A program made the position numbers and the translations under genes. A DNA stretch of 64,000 bases from contig JAKCOZ010000003.1 in NCBI GenBank assembly GCA_022605955.1, positions 51,708,179-51,772,178 on the forward strand. Direction: 5' to 3'. The notes beneath the pieces are model-generated. The model saw only the letters and a program-made list of their open reading frames with translations. It made no database searches and was not told the DNA's origin. The stretch is from Rallus limicola (Eukaryota > Chordata > Aves > Gruiformes > Rallidae). The stretch's first letter is position 1. The number at the start of each line of letters is the position of its first letter. Of this stretch, positions 50,801 through 62,858 are shown piece by piece.

Positions 50801-51146
50801 TCAGCACTGCATGGGGTCACTTGGTGCTCCATTTGGGACATAGTTACGGTGCAAGGTGACAGCCCAAGTGAGTCCTCCTGCACCATCGTGGCTTGAAGCC
50901 ACCAGAGTACCTAATGTACCAGCTGCCCATCATAGTAATTTGTATTGGATCTCTACTTACCTAACTGCCCTTCCAACTTTGCATATTTGGGTGGACTGCA
51001 CTGATTACAGAGACCGTATGTTTCATTCAGGACAGCTGACAAAGTCCTGCTAACATGGGAGGGAAAATAATTAATATAATCCTAATTACATCAAACATCA
51101 AAGCTGTTTCCCAATCTTATCTCTTTCAATTGTTGAACATGACAGG
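41801..51146. other. Unique non-coding stretch (about 9 kb)
   Basis: No gene or transposon is convincingly visible. An A14 tract is at 46658-46671, and a small repeat containing CTGTGATGACTTCA is at 50546-50585. A 145-codon plus-strand frame (44670-45107) and minus-strand frames at 43380-43601 and 48480-48692 were considered; none has a recognised domain or paired splice sites strong enough to report as a gene. Confidence 0.4.
50546..50585. repeat. Short duplication, 26-bp spacing
   Basis: The 14-mer CTGTGATGACTTCA occurs at 50546-50559 and 50572-50585, with a related ATGTGATGA between them, giving a partial triplication. Confidence 0.85.
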
Positions 51147-51296
51147 ATCATAGAACAGAATCATAGAATCACAGAACGGTTTGAGTCAGAAGGGACCTTT
51201 CAAGGTCATCTAATCCAACTCCCCTCAATGAGCAGGAACACCTTCAGTGAGATCAGGTTACTCAGAGTGTAGTCCAACCTGACCTTGAAAGTTCCA

Positions 51297-51324
51297 GGGG
51301 CACCTACTGGAAGGGGCACCTACT
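51297..51324. repeat. Short tandem duplication inside the CR1 tail
   Basis: GGGGCACCTACT occurs at 51297-51308 and 51313-51324 (16-bp spacing, unit GGGGCACCTACTGGAA). It is local to this CR1 copy. Confidence 0.85.
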
Positions 51325-51439
51325 ACCTCTCTGGGCAACGTGTTGAAGGGTTTCATCATCCTCAATGTAAAAAATACCATCTTTATACCCAGTCTGAATT
51401 TACCTTCTTTTAGTTTAAACCCTTAGGCCTTGTCCATCT

Positions 51440-53525
51440 GTGAAGTACCCCAAGAGCCTTCTCTGCAGTGCTACTCTCAATCACTTATCCTCCTCTTCCT
51501 GTATTGATAGCACAGGTCGCCCTGTACTTGGCCTTCTTGAATATCATGAGGTTCATACACAACCATTCTTGAGCTTCTATAGGTCCCTCTGGTCAACATC
51601 CCATCCCTCAGGCATGTCAACAGCACCACTCAACTTGGTGTTATCTGCTAATATACATAGGGTGCCCTTGATCGCTCTATGACTTTGATAAATATAGTAA
51701 ATAGCATTGGTTGCAATATGAACCCTTGAGGGACATCACTGCTCTCCATCACAACACTGATCAGAACCACTACTGGCTGGATGTGACCATCCGACCAATT
51801 CTTTACACAACAAACAGTCCATCCATCAAATCTGTATCTCTCCAATAAAGAGAGAAGGATGTTGTGGGACACTGCATCAAAAGCCTTGTAGAAATCTTGA
51901 TAGATGACACTGTAGCTCTTCCTTTGCTCACTGATGTAGTCATTTCCTTGTAGAAGGCCACTAGATCAGTCAGGTAGGACTGGCCCTTGATGAAGCTGTG
52001 CTGGCTGTCTCGAATCATCTCCCTGTCCTCCATGTGCCTTAGCATAGTTTTTAGAAGGATCTGTTCCATGATTTTCCCAGGTACAGAAGTAAGGCTGAGA
52101 AGTCAGTAGTTCCCAAGTTCATCCTTTCTACCCTTTTTAAAAATGGGTGCAGTGTATCAATTTTTTCAGTCCCTGTGGACTTCACCTGATTGCCATGACT
52201 TTACAAATGTCATGGAGAGTGGCTTGGCAACTGTATCAGGAAATTCTTTCAGGCCTCTGGAATACATCTTCTCAGGTCCCCTAGATTTATTTATGCTCAG
52301 GTGGTGTCATGCCTGATCTTCTGCTCCAATAGGAGTTATTCTTCTTCCCCAGTCCCTGACTTGCAGTCCACTGAGAGCTGTGGAAAGAGAGATTACCAGT
52401 GAAGACTAAGACAAAAAAGTTGTTCCATTGTTACTTCCACTTCTTACATTGCTACTAGCTTGCCTGTTGTGTTCATTGTGGTGGATACGCGTTCTTTGGC
52501 CTTCCTTGTCTGGCTGACACACCTGTAGATGCCCTTATTGTTCTTTGTGTCCCTTGGCAAGTTCAGATCCAGCCACACTTTGGCCTTTCTAATACCATCC
52601 CTACACAACCAGTTAACATTCCTATACTCTTCCCAGGATCTGTGTTCCTGCTTCCACTGCCTGTGTTTATCCTTCTTGCCTTTTAGTGTGACCAGTAGGT
52701 CTTGACTCAGCCATGCCACTCGTCTATTTTCTTACACACAGAGATTCAAGAGCTCTTGCTCTCTGTGGCAAGTGTCCTTAAAGGTCTGACAGCCCTGTTC
52801 TGTTCCATTGTCCCTGTGGGCAGTTTCCCAAGGGGGAACTGTTAGTCAGTTGACTAACTCCTTCTTGAACAGATGGAATTTTGCTTTCTTAAAATTCAGG
52901 GTCCTGACTTAGCTCTTCATCTGTCCCATATACCTCAGGACTGTGAACTCCTCCATTTCATACTTGCCACAGCCCTGACTGCCTCCAATCTTAATATTAC
53001 CAGTCATTTGTGCTGGTGACCATCAGGTTCAGTAGGGCTGTTTATTAATTGACTTAAGAAGTTATCCTTCATGTGCCCCATTAAGTCCCCTGGATTGCCA
53101 ACAGCTCACCATGTTAATTTTCCAACAGATGTTGGTAGGTGGTGACATCCCACAGCTGGATGAGACCCATTGAGTCTGATGCCTCCTGTAGCTGGCATGA
53201 GAAGACTTTTCCAATAGGGTCCCCTTATTAAGTGGCCTGTAGTAATGCCAACCACAAGATTCCCTTTGTTGCTTCCATCCCTAACTCTATCCGTAAGAAG
53301 ATTGCTTGTGACTATTCTTCAGAGATAGGTCCTCACAATATATCCATTTCTTGACATAGAAAGCAATCCCTCCACCCCTCTTTCCCCACCTATCCCTTCT
53401 AAACAGCCTGAAGCCTTCAATACCCATGCTCCGGTCATGGGATTTGTCCCACCAGGTTTCAGTAATGCCAACTAGGTTGGAACTTTCTAGTGTCACTGTG
53501 GCTTCCAGTTCCTCCCATTTGTTTG
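51440..53525 (-). pseudogene. CR1 ORF2 (endonuclease/reverse transcriptase), decayed
   Basis: Remains of the CR1 polyprotein that nicks target DNA and reverse-transcribes the element RNA. Endonuclease traces: GITETWWDKSHD and FRLFRRDRWGKRGGGIAFYV (minus frame 53496-53287). Linker: KGKKDKHRQWKQ, WEEYRNVNWLCRDGIRKAK and LPRDTKNNKGIYRCVSQ (52719-52444). Reverse transcriptase: [19 protein letters not shown] and [19 protein letters not shown] (52069-51950), then [17 protein letters not shown] and SDVPQGFILQPMLFTIFI (51872-51690). At the catalytic box the reading is LADNTKLSGAV, so the second aspartate of the usual ADD is asparagine. Several frameshifts and stops separate these pieces. It cannot encode an active enzyme. 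Confidence 0.93.
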
Positions 53526-53530
53526 AAGAT

Positions 53531-55164
53531 GATAATGAGGTGGTGATTCACCTCTCTGGGGATGGTGTCTACCTGCCAAGGAGAAAGTTCATCAAGACCT
53601 AGTGAGATGGAAGGACCCCAGTCAGTGACTGGCACCCCTCACAATCTGCTGAGGAGGGAGGCTCAGCTCTTCTTGACTCTTGTGTGTTCTCTGAGACCTC
53701 ACAGCATTTTGGTCAGAGCCATGGTACATGCTCATCTTTCCAGGCTTACTGCTCCCTTTCAGGTCAGTGGTGGTGAGGAAGGAAATTGTTTCTGGTGTGT
53801 AACAAGACTCCTCTCCCTTTTTGCTCCAGCCAAGAGGAGCACATAGGATAGCCTGGCTCTAGCTGGCCTGCACTTTCTCTTGGAGGCAGTATGAAAAACC
53901 CGCTCGGACACTGGCCACAAGAGTTTTGCTCAGAGCTGTATTGACAGCAGATCTGGGATGAGGAGAAATTTCCCCTAGGTCAGCTTGTGAGGAACTGTAA
54001 AAAGGATCAGGAACATAGTGTAGCTAAGGTATTTCAGGGTGCTTTTTCCTGGAGGGAGGGTATATGCAATTACCTGTGGTATATTAGTCTCTCCTGATTC
54101 TGCGCAGGGCTTACCCCATAGAGTGTCCTGAGGACTGAAAATCCTTACTCCTGCTACAGTCTTCTGTTTTGAAAAAAAAGGTACATGCACAAAAGTTGAC
54201 AGGATGCATCAGGCCAGAGGTGCTTGTAAAGGTTTCCTCTGATGCTTCAGATGCTACAGGGCATATAAACCTTAAGGCAACAAAGAAAACAAGAAAGGAA
54301 GGGCAAAGTTTCTGAGTCTTGTTTGTATTGGTAGCCTCATAGCAAACAGTAGGAAACAGTAGGTAACTCAGTTCAATATTTGGTTAGGTTCCTGGAAAAC
54401 AGAAACCACTTAACTATTTTACAGGGCTGTTCTTCCACTTTTTGCACAAGTTTAGCCCTAATATCTATGGCACTAATGGTTAAGGCTGCCTCATGAGCAA
54501 GCCTATCAGCTCCAAGAGAAGAGAACAATAGCACATTATCTTCTAAAACCATCAAGGAAAGCAAGAGTCTCTTATATTTGCTTGAATAGAGGCAAACACT
54601 TCTCTTTACTTAACATAGATCTAGTCTCACAGTCCAATTGAGAATGCCTTCCTGTAGAACACTACATGCTATTCAGGACAACAGAGCTCCTTAAAAGTTT
54701 AACAAAAAGCTTTTTCATCAACTTCTTTCTTTCACTGACAACTCCCTGCTGGGGGGCATAAAGGTTTGGGGGGTGGATAGTATGCTCAATGCAAAAGAAA
54801 ATGCTAAATATGTGAGAGCAAGGCACAGACAAGTTTCTAATTTGTCTCACAAAATTCTCGACATGTGGCCCATTTAACCTCCAAAATATTCATGGGTATT
54901 TGCCTTTTCAAAGTCTCCTTGCTTTTCTATGGCTCTTTTCTGACTTAGCCTGTGAAATTAAATACTGATCTCCTCCTTACATCCACAAGCACAGCCCCAA
55001 AACGAATAAAGAGCACATTTCTTCAAGGGCAAATGAAGACATGGTGGGATGAACTGGCCTAACAGAGCTAACAGTACAAGCTGCTGCCCTTTCCTTCAGT
55101 CTGGGGTCTTATTGCACCTCCCCATAACCCAGCTAAATTTAATACCTGTGCAAAAAAACATAAC
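53531..55164. other. Unique or unassigned non-coding stretch
   Basis: The part nearest the CR1 (53531-53880) is slightly GC-rich and could be an unrecognised upstream part of that element. The rest shows nothing gene-like. A minus-strand frame at 54373-54564 contains GADRLAHEAAL, which faintly recalls RNase H ends but has no supporting neighbours. Confidence 0.4.
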
Positions 55165-55470
55165 CTACTAAAAGCAGTCAAAGGTTTTCTGCTCCGTGAG
55201 TCGAATTGATGTACGGGAGGATGTTCAGAAAGAGCTAGGTCTGTGCGGGTTGCAGTGAGGCTAGGAGGTACAAGGTAGGGAAAATCTTCCACCCTTTCTA
55301 GGACGAAGCAGTTGCTCGGGCTGCCTGTCTGGTAGAACTGCACTGTCCCCGTGTGGATACAGTAGCTCTGTGTCACACACCGCAGGAGCTCATTTCTCTC
55401 ATTATCCATAGGAACATGTCTGCCAGCACGAGGCACGCTCACGGCACTATAGCTGAATCCATGCAAGATA
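55165..55470 (-). CDS. Candidate internal coding exon, unrecognised protein
   Basis: A minus-strand segment of 306 bp is open for about 101 codons and bounded by plausible splice sites. The acceptor is a pyrimidine-rich run ending TTTTCTGCCCCAG before 55470; the donor is TAG|GTTATG after 55165. It reads ILHGFSYSAVSVPRAG near the start, FYQTGSPSNCFVLERVEDFP in the middle and HPPVHQFDSRSRKPLTAFS at the end. The composition is mixed with no low-complexity bias, no signal peptide and no membrane segment. Start and end phases are both 2, so the exon could be skipped without a frameshift. A second candidate exon lies about 1.1 kb upstream in the same orientation. The short charged and aromatic motifs are loosely reminiscent of small axonemal or sperm microtubule proteins, but this is an impression, not a match. 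It could still be a chance open frame. Confidence 0.45.
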
Positions 55471-56612
55471 CTGGGGCAGAAAATAAATTAACATACGAAC
55501 CATACTCTTAAATGAAAATACAACCTGTGTGTGAACACGTCTTTACTTGCTGGGGCTAGCAAGTTGCAAAGAGAAAGTTATTATTGCAATTGCACAATAA
55601 TTCCTAGAATTGTCACTGGAAATGAACACCATAACTCCTTTGAAGACTTCTGAAGTCATCTGAAAGGATTTGTACACTTAACTGTCTGGTACACCTAGCT
55701 GTTCTAAAGCTAACTGCATGAGTACAGGAATGGTTTTGAAACCTCTAAAGAAAATTCACAGACTGCTTTCTGATGGCATTAGGAGGAATGATTCATCATA
55801 CAGGTCCTTGCCTTCCCCTCTTTTGTTTCATCCTCTTTTGCACAAAAACTGATGTGTACATAGAATTGAATTTTGTTGCAAGGTGTTGGTTTCAGGAGCC
55901 CAAAGGTGCATATTTTTATGCCAAAAATGTCCAAAATTCATTTCCTCGTTGTTCTGCTGTGTCTAAGAGCTCTGAACAAACCATGGAGCAGTCCTGCTCG
56001 GCAGAGGCAGTGAAAAGCCCAGCAGCTGTTATGATTCAACACAGTCTGCTATGAGGTGTTATTTTCATCTTTGTATCTGGAATATTAAAGAGGAAGGAGA
56101 CAGAAATGTGTGTTTCTTGTGGCTTTGTTACTTCAAATACTCCATGCTATGTCATCTCAAGATTTGCTTGTTTCTAGCATGCTGACATTTCACAACCTAC
56201 AGGGAACAGGAAATCATCAAGAATTATTCTGTTTACTTTCAGATGCGGAACTCACATTGCTCACAATTGAATGGCTGAATGGCAATATCAAAAAAACATG
56301 TGATAGTTAAAAGCTTGACTGTACTGTAAGAAACTTGCCCTCAAACTTTTTAATCCCACCTATATGTTACCAACTGCATGTAACTAGCCTGGCTTTGTGC
56401 CCTCAGCAGAGCATTTAGCCGGGGTGTGTTACTGGGGTCAGGAGAAGAGTGGACAGAATCATAATTCCCAAAGGTTTGAAGGCAAGATTGGTACTGGTTT
56501 CTCCTGGGATAAAACGCAGTTTAAAAATTATACATTTTGAGTTGCAGAACAAAAGTGTGACAATAAAGAACCAAGCATCCCAAATACTGAAAAATTATCT
56601 TAGAATGCATAC
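55471..56612. other. Sequence between the two candidate exons
   Basis: Presumed intron if the flanking exons are real. A possible tiny exon on the minus strand at 56371-56431 follows a strong pyrimidine tract (CTTCTCCTGACCCCAG) and is followed by GTAACA; it is open only in one phase (20 codons), which chance readily gives. Nothing else was recognised. Confidence 0.35.
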
Positions 56613-56839
56613 ATAATTTGAAGGCTGACTCCTGTATCGCAAAGTCTCTGTGCTAACCCTGTCTCTAGCCAAATAGCCGTTACTCAGAAACCGATAGTGG
56701 TTGGTATTATAAGGGTCTGTTTCCTCTGCTCTTCTAAATGAAGTACAGCTGAAGATGGAATGACACGCAATGTTGTCTTTGTATTCCGGAGGATGTGGCT
56801 TCTTTGTATCTTTCCTCATTGTGCAGAAGAAATCCACAT
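56613..56839 (-). CDS. Candidate coding exon, unrecognised protein
   Basis: The minus strand is open from 56921 down to 56595. Within it, a segment bounded by an acceptor-like GATTTCTCAG (before 56839) and a donor-like TAT|GTATGC (after 56613) encodes FFCTMRKDTKKPHPPEYKD, then ACHSIFSCTSFRRAEETDP, then NTNHYRFLSNGYLARD and TLRYRSQPSNY. An alternative acceptor (AACCTCCAG) would add 13 bases, and the frame also holds an ATG at 56921, so this could be a first exon. The sequence looks protein-like, rich in polar, Tyr and Pro residues, with no hydrophobic segment. Its end phase at the GTATGC donor is 0, whereas the candidate exon at 55165-55470 starts in phase 2, so the two cannot be joined directly; an exon between them or another donor is needed, or the pair is a decayed gene. 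Confidence 0.4.
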
Positions 56840-59800
56840 CTGAGAAATCATTCTGGAGGTTCATAATTGCATCCAGATGATCACAAGTTGAGGTCTGATC
56901 TTTTCTGTCTTTATAATACATAGTGTTTCAGTTGTTCCCAAGGATTAAACTTCTAACTCACAGACAAGAGTCCAGATACCTGCAAATTGAATTAAAGCTG
57001 AACTCAAGAGCAGATCTGCAAAAGTGTGAAATTCAAGTGTACCAGAAAGCTCCAAAGTGCCAAATTTGGGTTCTAAACTACCTTTCATCTCTGCTTGGAA
57101 CTTTCAAACATAAACCTGGAGTTGGACACCTAATTCAGTTCACCCAAGTTTTCTACCTAAGATGACAGATCTACTAGATCATGAACCCTAGTTCCTATTT
57201 CAAATCCAGTGGAACAAGAATTTGAGTGTAAGCTGTGGGTACCCAGTTTTAGTGCATCACTTCCCAAAGGACAAATGCATCTTCACCTCTGTTCTTGGCT
57301 GCACTAATATTTGCTATACATATGCTGCCTGGAGGCTCAGGGTCTTGGTGCCATAAGCACTGGGAACAGTGGGTTTGGACATTCTGTGCAAGAGCCTTCA
57401 TCTTCTGCTGGCACTGTGACCAGATACTCCAAGTGGGGGTCATGTCTCGTTAATTCAGACCACTAGCAAAAAATTTGCCACCTATAAAATTAAGGAGAAT
57501 CTAATAATACTGTTTCTGAGAAAGTAATTTGTGGCTAAATATTACGCTACTACACCCAGCTACCAAATCCTCTGTCTGAGACACAAAAGAACATGCACAA
57601 AGTACAGATGCTAAATAGGAGCATTGGACAAGTAGAGAAAAAAAGGTTAAAGAAATTCTCATTAAAGCATAGCACTGCTGTCTTGAAACAGGGCATCTTG
57701 GTTCAGGTGCTGCAGCGGCTCTACTAAGTCACAGCAACACAGTACTAGAAGCACTGTGCTTCCCTTTCACAAAGGTAAGGCTGCATTCGTTCAGAACTAC
57801 TTAAGTGACATTCAGTATGGTATAGGTTGCTTTTTTTACCCTCACTATGTTACCTCCAGCTGAATGACTGATGACTGCTCACTCGCCACGCTTCCCGGAG
57901 CGTACGTACGCAGGCCAGTGAGCACTCAAATACTGCCACAGTGGAGGCCACTGGGAAGTCAGTGTGAGCAAGAAGGGATGATGATTCCTCCTGTACTTCA
58001 CATAATGCATGTCCCTGCAGGACTACAGAAAGCACTTGCTTTAAATTCTTTAATGACTTTGAATATATGCAATCTGAGGATAATTTGCTGCAGATAGAAC
58101 TACTGATAATTGGTGTGATGGTGGCAATTTTGAGCTATCATCAATAACGTCAAGTGACAGGACTAGCTGTTGTTCATGTACACTATAAGAGGGTAGTGCT
58201 CAGAAAAGTCTACAGACTACTAGTACACACAGCTGTTTAAGTATTGGGGCATTTCTGAAGTGCAGACTAATAAGAATTCACCAAAACAATGTGTTTAAAC
58301 TAGATATGCAGGGAAGAAAAAACTTTGCAAAACTGCAATAAAGTACTTCTATGTAGGACTGCTGGCTTATGGCATTCCCTGGGAACTTGGACCTCACAGC
58401 TGAAGGGTTTCAAGAGAAACAAGTGTAGGTGTAATAAAAGAAAAATATTTTTTTAAATACTCCCAAAGTATGTTTATTCAAAAAATTGAATGGGAAGGTG
58501 TCCAAAATCAATCACTTAGATGTGCAGCGTGAAGCCAGCAAGAGAGAATAAAGGAGGCTTAGTGAGGTTAAAAGCCCAAACCTGAAGTGGTGAAGTCTCT
58601 GCCTTGACAGCAGCAGGCAGCTGGAGGCTTCTCCAAAGCCGCTGCACCCAGGGGCAGCTATGGGGCTGTGGGATGCTGGGGACCTTCTGCTGCTGGAGGG
58701 AGGCGTTTAAAGCTACAGGGGGGCTGGTTTACTGAGAGAGTCCAGGATGAACTCCTGTGAGACTCCTTCCCTTCTGGGACATAACTGAAAAGCAGATATT
58801 GGAACAGATGACCTGCGCCCTGGTGCCTTTAAACAGCTGCCTCAGCCCATCTCCCTGCTACTTTATCACTTCCTTCTTTAGTCACGTCCCAGATGTAAAA
58901 TGCAGTTAGTGTTAAGAAGAAACCTGAAACACTACTAGAGGATTTCTGTCTGTCCTTCTACCCTCCTCTCAACAAATCACACTGGAAATTCTGCCCTGGA
59001 GAGAAACTGAATTTGTGGTAGTTTTCTTCTCCTCATCACAACTGACTTTTTCTTGAAGATTTCAGTTAAAAAAGAAAAAAAAAAAGCTGCAGCCTGTTGA
59101 CACAAACAGAGGAAATAAAAATAAGATCAAAACAGGCGATGGACCATTTTGGTTATACAAGCAAATAAGCTGCAGCACATCCAGGAGAATAAATGAGCAG
59201 ACAGGACAAAGAATGGAAAGGTTACAGCAAAACAATGAAATCATGTAAGCGACAGTCATTTAAGAATTCTGGAGACTGTTTGCAAAAAGAAGGATAAGAA
59301 GAAAAATCCCAGGAAGGATACCATGAGCCATTAAATCTCCCTGAGAAATGTGTTGTGTTGAAAAGTCACCTCTGTCTTGCGTTTAAATTCAGCTTTCATG
59401 ATGCTTCTGTAGCAACCCATATTCATTAAAATTTTTTAAAAGTGTGTGACAGAAGAACACAGAGGGGAAAGGAGGTCAAATTCTGAATAGAAATTTTTTA
59501 AGAAGTTGCTTAATGGCCTTCACTTGCATCAATATCGATCTTCCTGCAGGAGAAATCACTGTGTTTGCTTCATCACAAGTCCCAATTGCTGCAATCACTG
59601 TAAAAGGATTTTAAAGGGTACTCCTTTTGAAGTGTCCATTTTCATTTTGGAAAAGAGTAACTCCTCTACATATCCCCAGTAAAACAGCTAATCTCTCAGT
59701 AGCTTATCACAGAAATTCTGTGAGAAATTTCTTGGCAACACCTGGGAGCCCCAATAACAATCAACCACAGAGCTGTGCTAGTGCTAGGCATGTACAGAGA

Positions 59801-62800
59801 CTGAAAACAGTCTCTTTTCCTGACAATTTAAGTCTGCATTTTAGGCATTGCTCAGAATGTTTCTTTGGTTTTTTTTCCAAACACCTGGAATAAAAAGTTA
59901 AATCAAGGATGCTGGTGCTTCTGACACTTGTCAGTGTATTCACTCCGGAGCAGAAGGCTCCAGATATCCAGAGCACTCAGTATGCCTGATCTCTGTGTCT
60001 CAGCCAAGCAATACAGTTGGGGGCTCTTCTGTATTACTTCCACGCAGGATAAGACAATTCATCTAGAGTGCAGTGCAGCAGTGTGCTCAGACATGCCAGT
60101 CCCCAGGAGGCTGGAGTTCACTGTCTGCATGGTTGGGCAATGAGAAGAATGAAGTTAGTCTGCAAGACAGGGTATTCTCCTGCAAAGATCTTTTCCTGTC
60201 TAATCATGTTGTGTCTTCTCTGCTCCTTCCTTCTGCAGAGCAGCTATGGGGCAGTGTATTTTCCATGTGCTGCTGAATTAATTTGAGCATCAGTTTTCTT
60301 CTCTACACTTCTGTTGTGGTTGCTGCTAGAAGTAGAAAGGCCAAAATGCCATGAGAAAAATTATTCTCACAACATTTCAAGCATTGCTAAAACAAAAATG
60401 TATTTACATTTTGGAAAATACTTGCCCTTTTAAGAGGTCTAGTCCAATTATGGGGGCCTACGTTATGAGAATCAGTTAGGGATATTTTTGTCCATTCTCT
60501 TTTCCTTTTATTAACATGGAGCACAACTCCCTTCTGCTGCATGTCACATTTATCTAATTGATACAAGTACAAAGTGGAGCAAAACTGAATGAGAACGACT
60601 GGGCTTTACACTAGTTTTAAATTGGCACCAAAGCAGTGTCTGAAAGAAAATGAGAAGCCAGATATATGGGAATCCATTCATACTCCTTAAGATCTGTCTG
60701 TCGTGCTTAGCCGTGGAGGCCCAAATAGAATACAAAAGTTAGAAACGTGTGCTTAGAAAACCTTTTACTAAGAAACTTCTATACTTATATATAAAATAAA
60801 AGTTCTGCTCTGAGCCACTGCAAATCTGATCTTTTCCTAGGAAATTTGCTAAAGGCACTGTCAAAGAGCAATATGTTATTCATTATCTACCCCATGACCT
60901 CCTGCCATGTCCCCTTTAACAGAAAGCTTTCAGCAAAGGAGCAATTTAATTTTCTGAATCTATTTACTTTTGTTACACTCCCTAAAATGAAGCATGTTGT
61001 TTTGGGCACATCAACGAGAAATCTGGATCTGCGTATTAGACTGGAATTAGACATTTCAAGTCTCCATAAATACAGCCATTTCAAGATTTGGCAACGACTT
61101 TAAGTTAATAGGAAAGGGTTTCCTAACCACAAAAAATGTACAAGTTGTTACTTTAATCTTCTATAAAGTCAGAAGCAGTTGGTGTGTTGTAAGAGAAGCC
61201 ACTGCTGGCACATGAACAAATGTTTAGTTCCCTCATCTGTAGATACCAGCATGATTCAAACATAATGGGACCATGTCTAAGAGCCCTAAATGCAATAACT
61301 GAAAATCTCTTAAACAAAATCACCTTTACTTGGTTTTAAAGCCTGCGAGCTTCTGTGACAGAAAAAATCCTTGAAAGTGCATAGGTGACATAGAGATGCT
61401 GATAGATGAGGTATCCTAGCACGCAGTCTGTGCCATTGAGGTGACACGTGGGCTTCCCAGGGACACAGCCACCATGAAACTGATGAACCTCACCAGATGC
61501 CTGCTCTGAGCAGGGAGCTGGGGCTGCATGCAGAAACTTCCTGGGAAAAAAACAGGGAACAGATGAGTTGTGGAGAAGAAAGCAGGAAGCCCTTTGAACA
61601 CTAAAGATAGTTGCAGTGATGATGACTGCATAGATAGGCCCCCACTCCTCAGGTGTTCTTCAGCAGCAGATCGAAGCCAAGCTAAGCCAGAGGTGACCCT
61701 GAGGAAAGACTGAGGAAGTTGGAAGATGCCTAGGCTTAGATAAAAATTGTCATTTATATTTTATTTTACCTGTTTTCAATCCTGTAAAGAAAGCCTGAAT
61801 TCAGATCCCACTGATAAACACTATTTGCTCTCTCATGGTTCTACAGGACAATCAGGATAAACCCAGGGCTGTCTCCGTAGGGAGCAGGTGGAAGACACAG
61901 TGTTGGGAAGCACAGAATATTCAGAGGGACCCACATGCAGGAGATGTGTCATGGGAAGCTTAGGACCAGGGGAATGTTACCTGCCAGCCTGCCATGGACC
62001 ACTATGCTGTAGTCCACATACCACAAGAGGCTGAAATGCTCCCAGTAAGAAGTCTTTGACCAAGAGAGATCCTATGGCTCTCAGACAATCACAGCACCAC
62101 CGTCATCCTCATTTCCTCTCTTCAAAGAGAAATATCAGCCCAGCAGACTTAGCTCTAAACATGTAGAAGGCAAAAGTGAGACCATACATTTCTCCTGCAC
62201 ACATGCTTCTCCAGACAAACTGTCTACAGCAGCGGGTTTTGAAAGAGAGGAGAACTTATAGCCAGCAGGCAGGAAGGGAAACCTAGGTTAAAAGTGACTC
62301 AGGGTGGCTTTCCTTTTCTCTACACCTACAGAATACCCTGGAGAAAGTGGATCCACTTGAACACCAGAGGTAACCCCCTGTGCCATGAGTCCTTTCTAAA
62401 GTCCATGAGATCATTTGCGTATACCATGAGAACATACCACCTTGCTCAGGCAGCCCCATTCTAAAGCAGAGAGAATTATTTCTATCACATGTATAGGGTT
62501 ATAGGTCCTAAACCTCTTGCAGTCCTGTGCAACAGGGTGGGGGGAAGCAAAAAAGCAAAACAAGGACTGTAAAGCATGTTTTACTGAAAACTTGCCACTC
62601 TAAATTTGAAGCTTGGAGAAGGTCAGATCAGTACTTCCAGGTTAAGATGGCCAAAAATACTGATAATTTCATGTGAAACAGCCTCTCTTTTATGGTAGGA
62701 TCAAATATATAGCCAGAATTTTTTTCCCAAGGAGTAGTCACAAGAAGTGAATTTAGATAGCAGATGGTCACTGATACCTTACACGATTTAGCACCAGAGA

Positions 62801-62858
62801 TTTAAACTGAACCAGTAGCAACAGCATGCAAAACTAATAGTCTTGTTTTGTCATCCAG
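56840..62858. other. Unique non-coding stretch (about 6 kb)
   Basis: If the candidate exons belong to a gene, its upstream part would lie here, but no exon could be assigned. A CpG-rich palindromic patch is at 57884-57911. A GC-richer area at 58600-58720 has few CpG and is not a CpG island. Frames at 57249-57443 and 59761-59976 have no recognised motif. Confidence 0.4.
57900..57911. repeat. 12-bp perfect palindrome in a CpG cluster
   Basis: GCGTACGTACGC reads the same on both strands. Six CpG dinucleotides fall between 57884 and 57910, which stands out in CpG-poor surroundings. Confidence 0.85.

Larger units (their letters stand above)
51147..53530 (-). mobile_element. CR1 LINE, long copy from endonuclease to 3' tail, internally deleted
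   Basis: The largest transposon in the window (about 2.4 kb), reading on the minus strand. Its 3' end is at 51147, where several ATTCTATGA-type tail repeats occur. In sense order it keeps traces of the endonuclease (53530-53287), the linker to reverse transcriptase (about 52910-52444), the reverse transcriptase (about 52070-51600), then jumps to the NGFK-type ORF2 end (about 51420) and the tail. The segment normally lying between the reverse-transcriptase palm and the ORF2 C-terminus is largely missing, so there is an internal deletion. It is 5'-truncated near 53530, though sequence up to about 53880 could be older CR1 that I cannot confirm. Confidence 0.93.

Noticed and set aside
54373..54564. 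Minus-strand frame containing GADRLAHEAAL, recalling the C-terminal motif of retroelement RNase H
   Set aside because: One short resemblance, with no integrase or reverse transcriptase sequence next to it; too weak to call a retroviral remnant.
58600..58730. GC-richer patch considered as a promoter or CpG island
   Set aside because: Very few CpG dinucleotides and no supporting TATA, initiator or first-exon signal.
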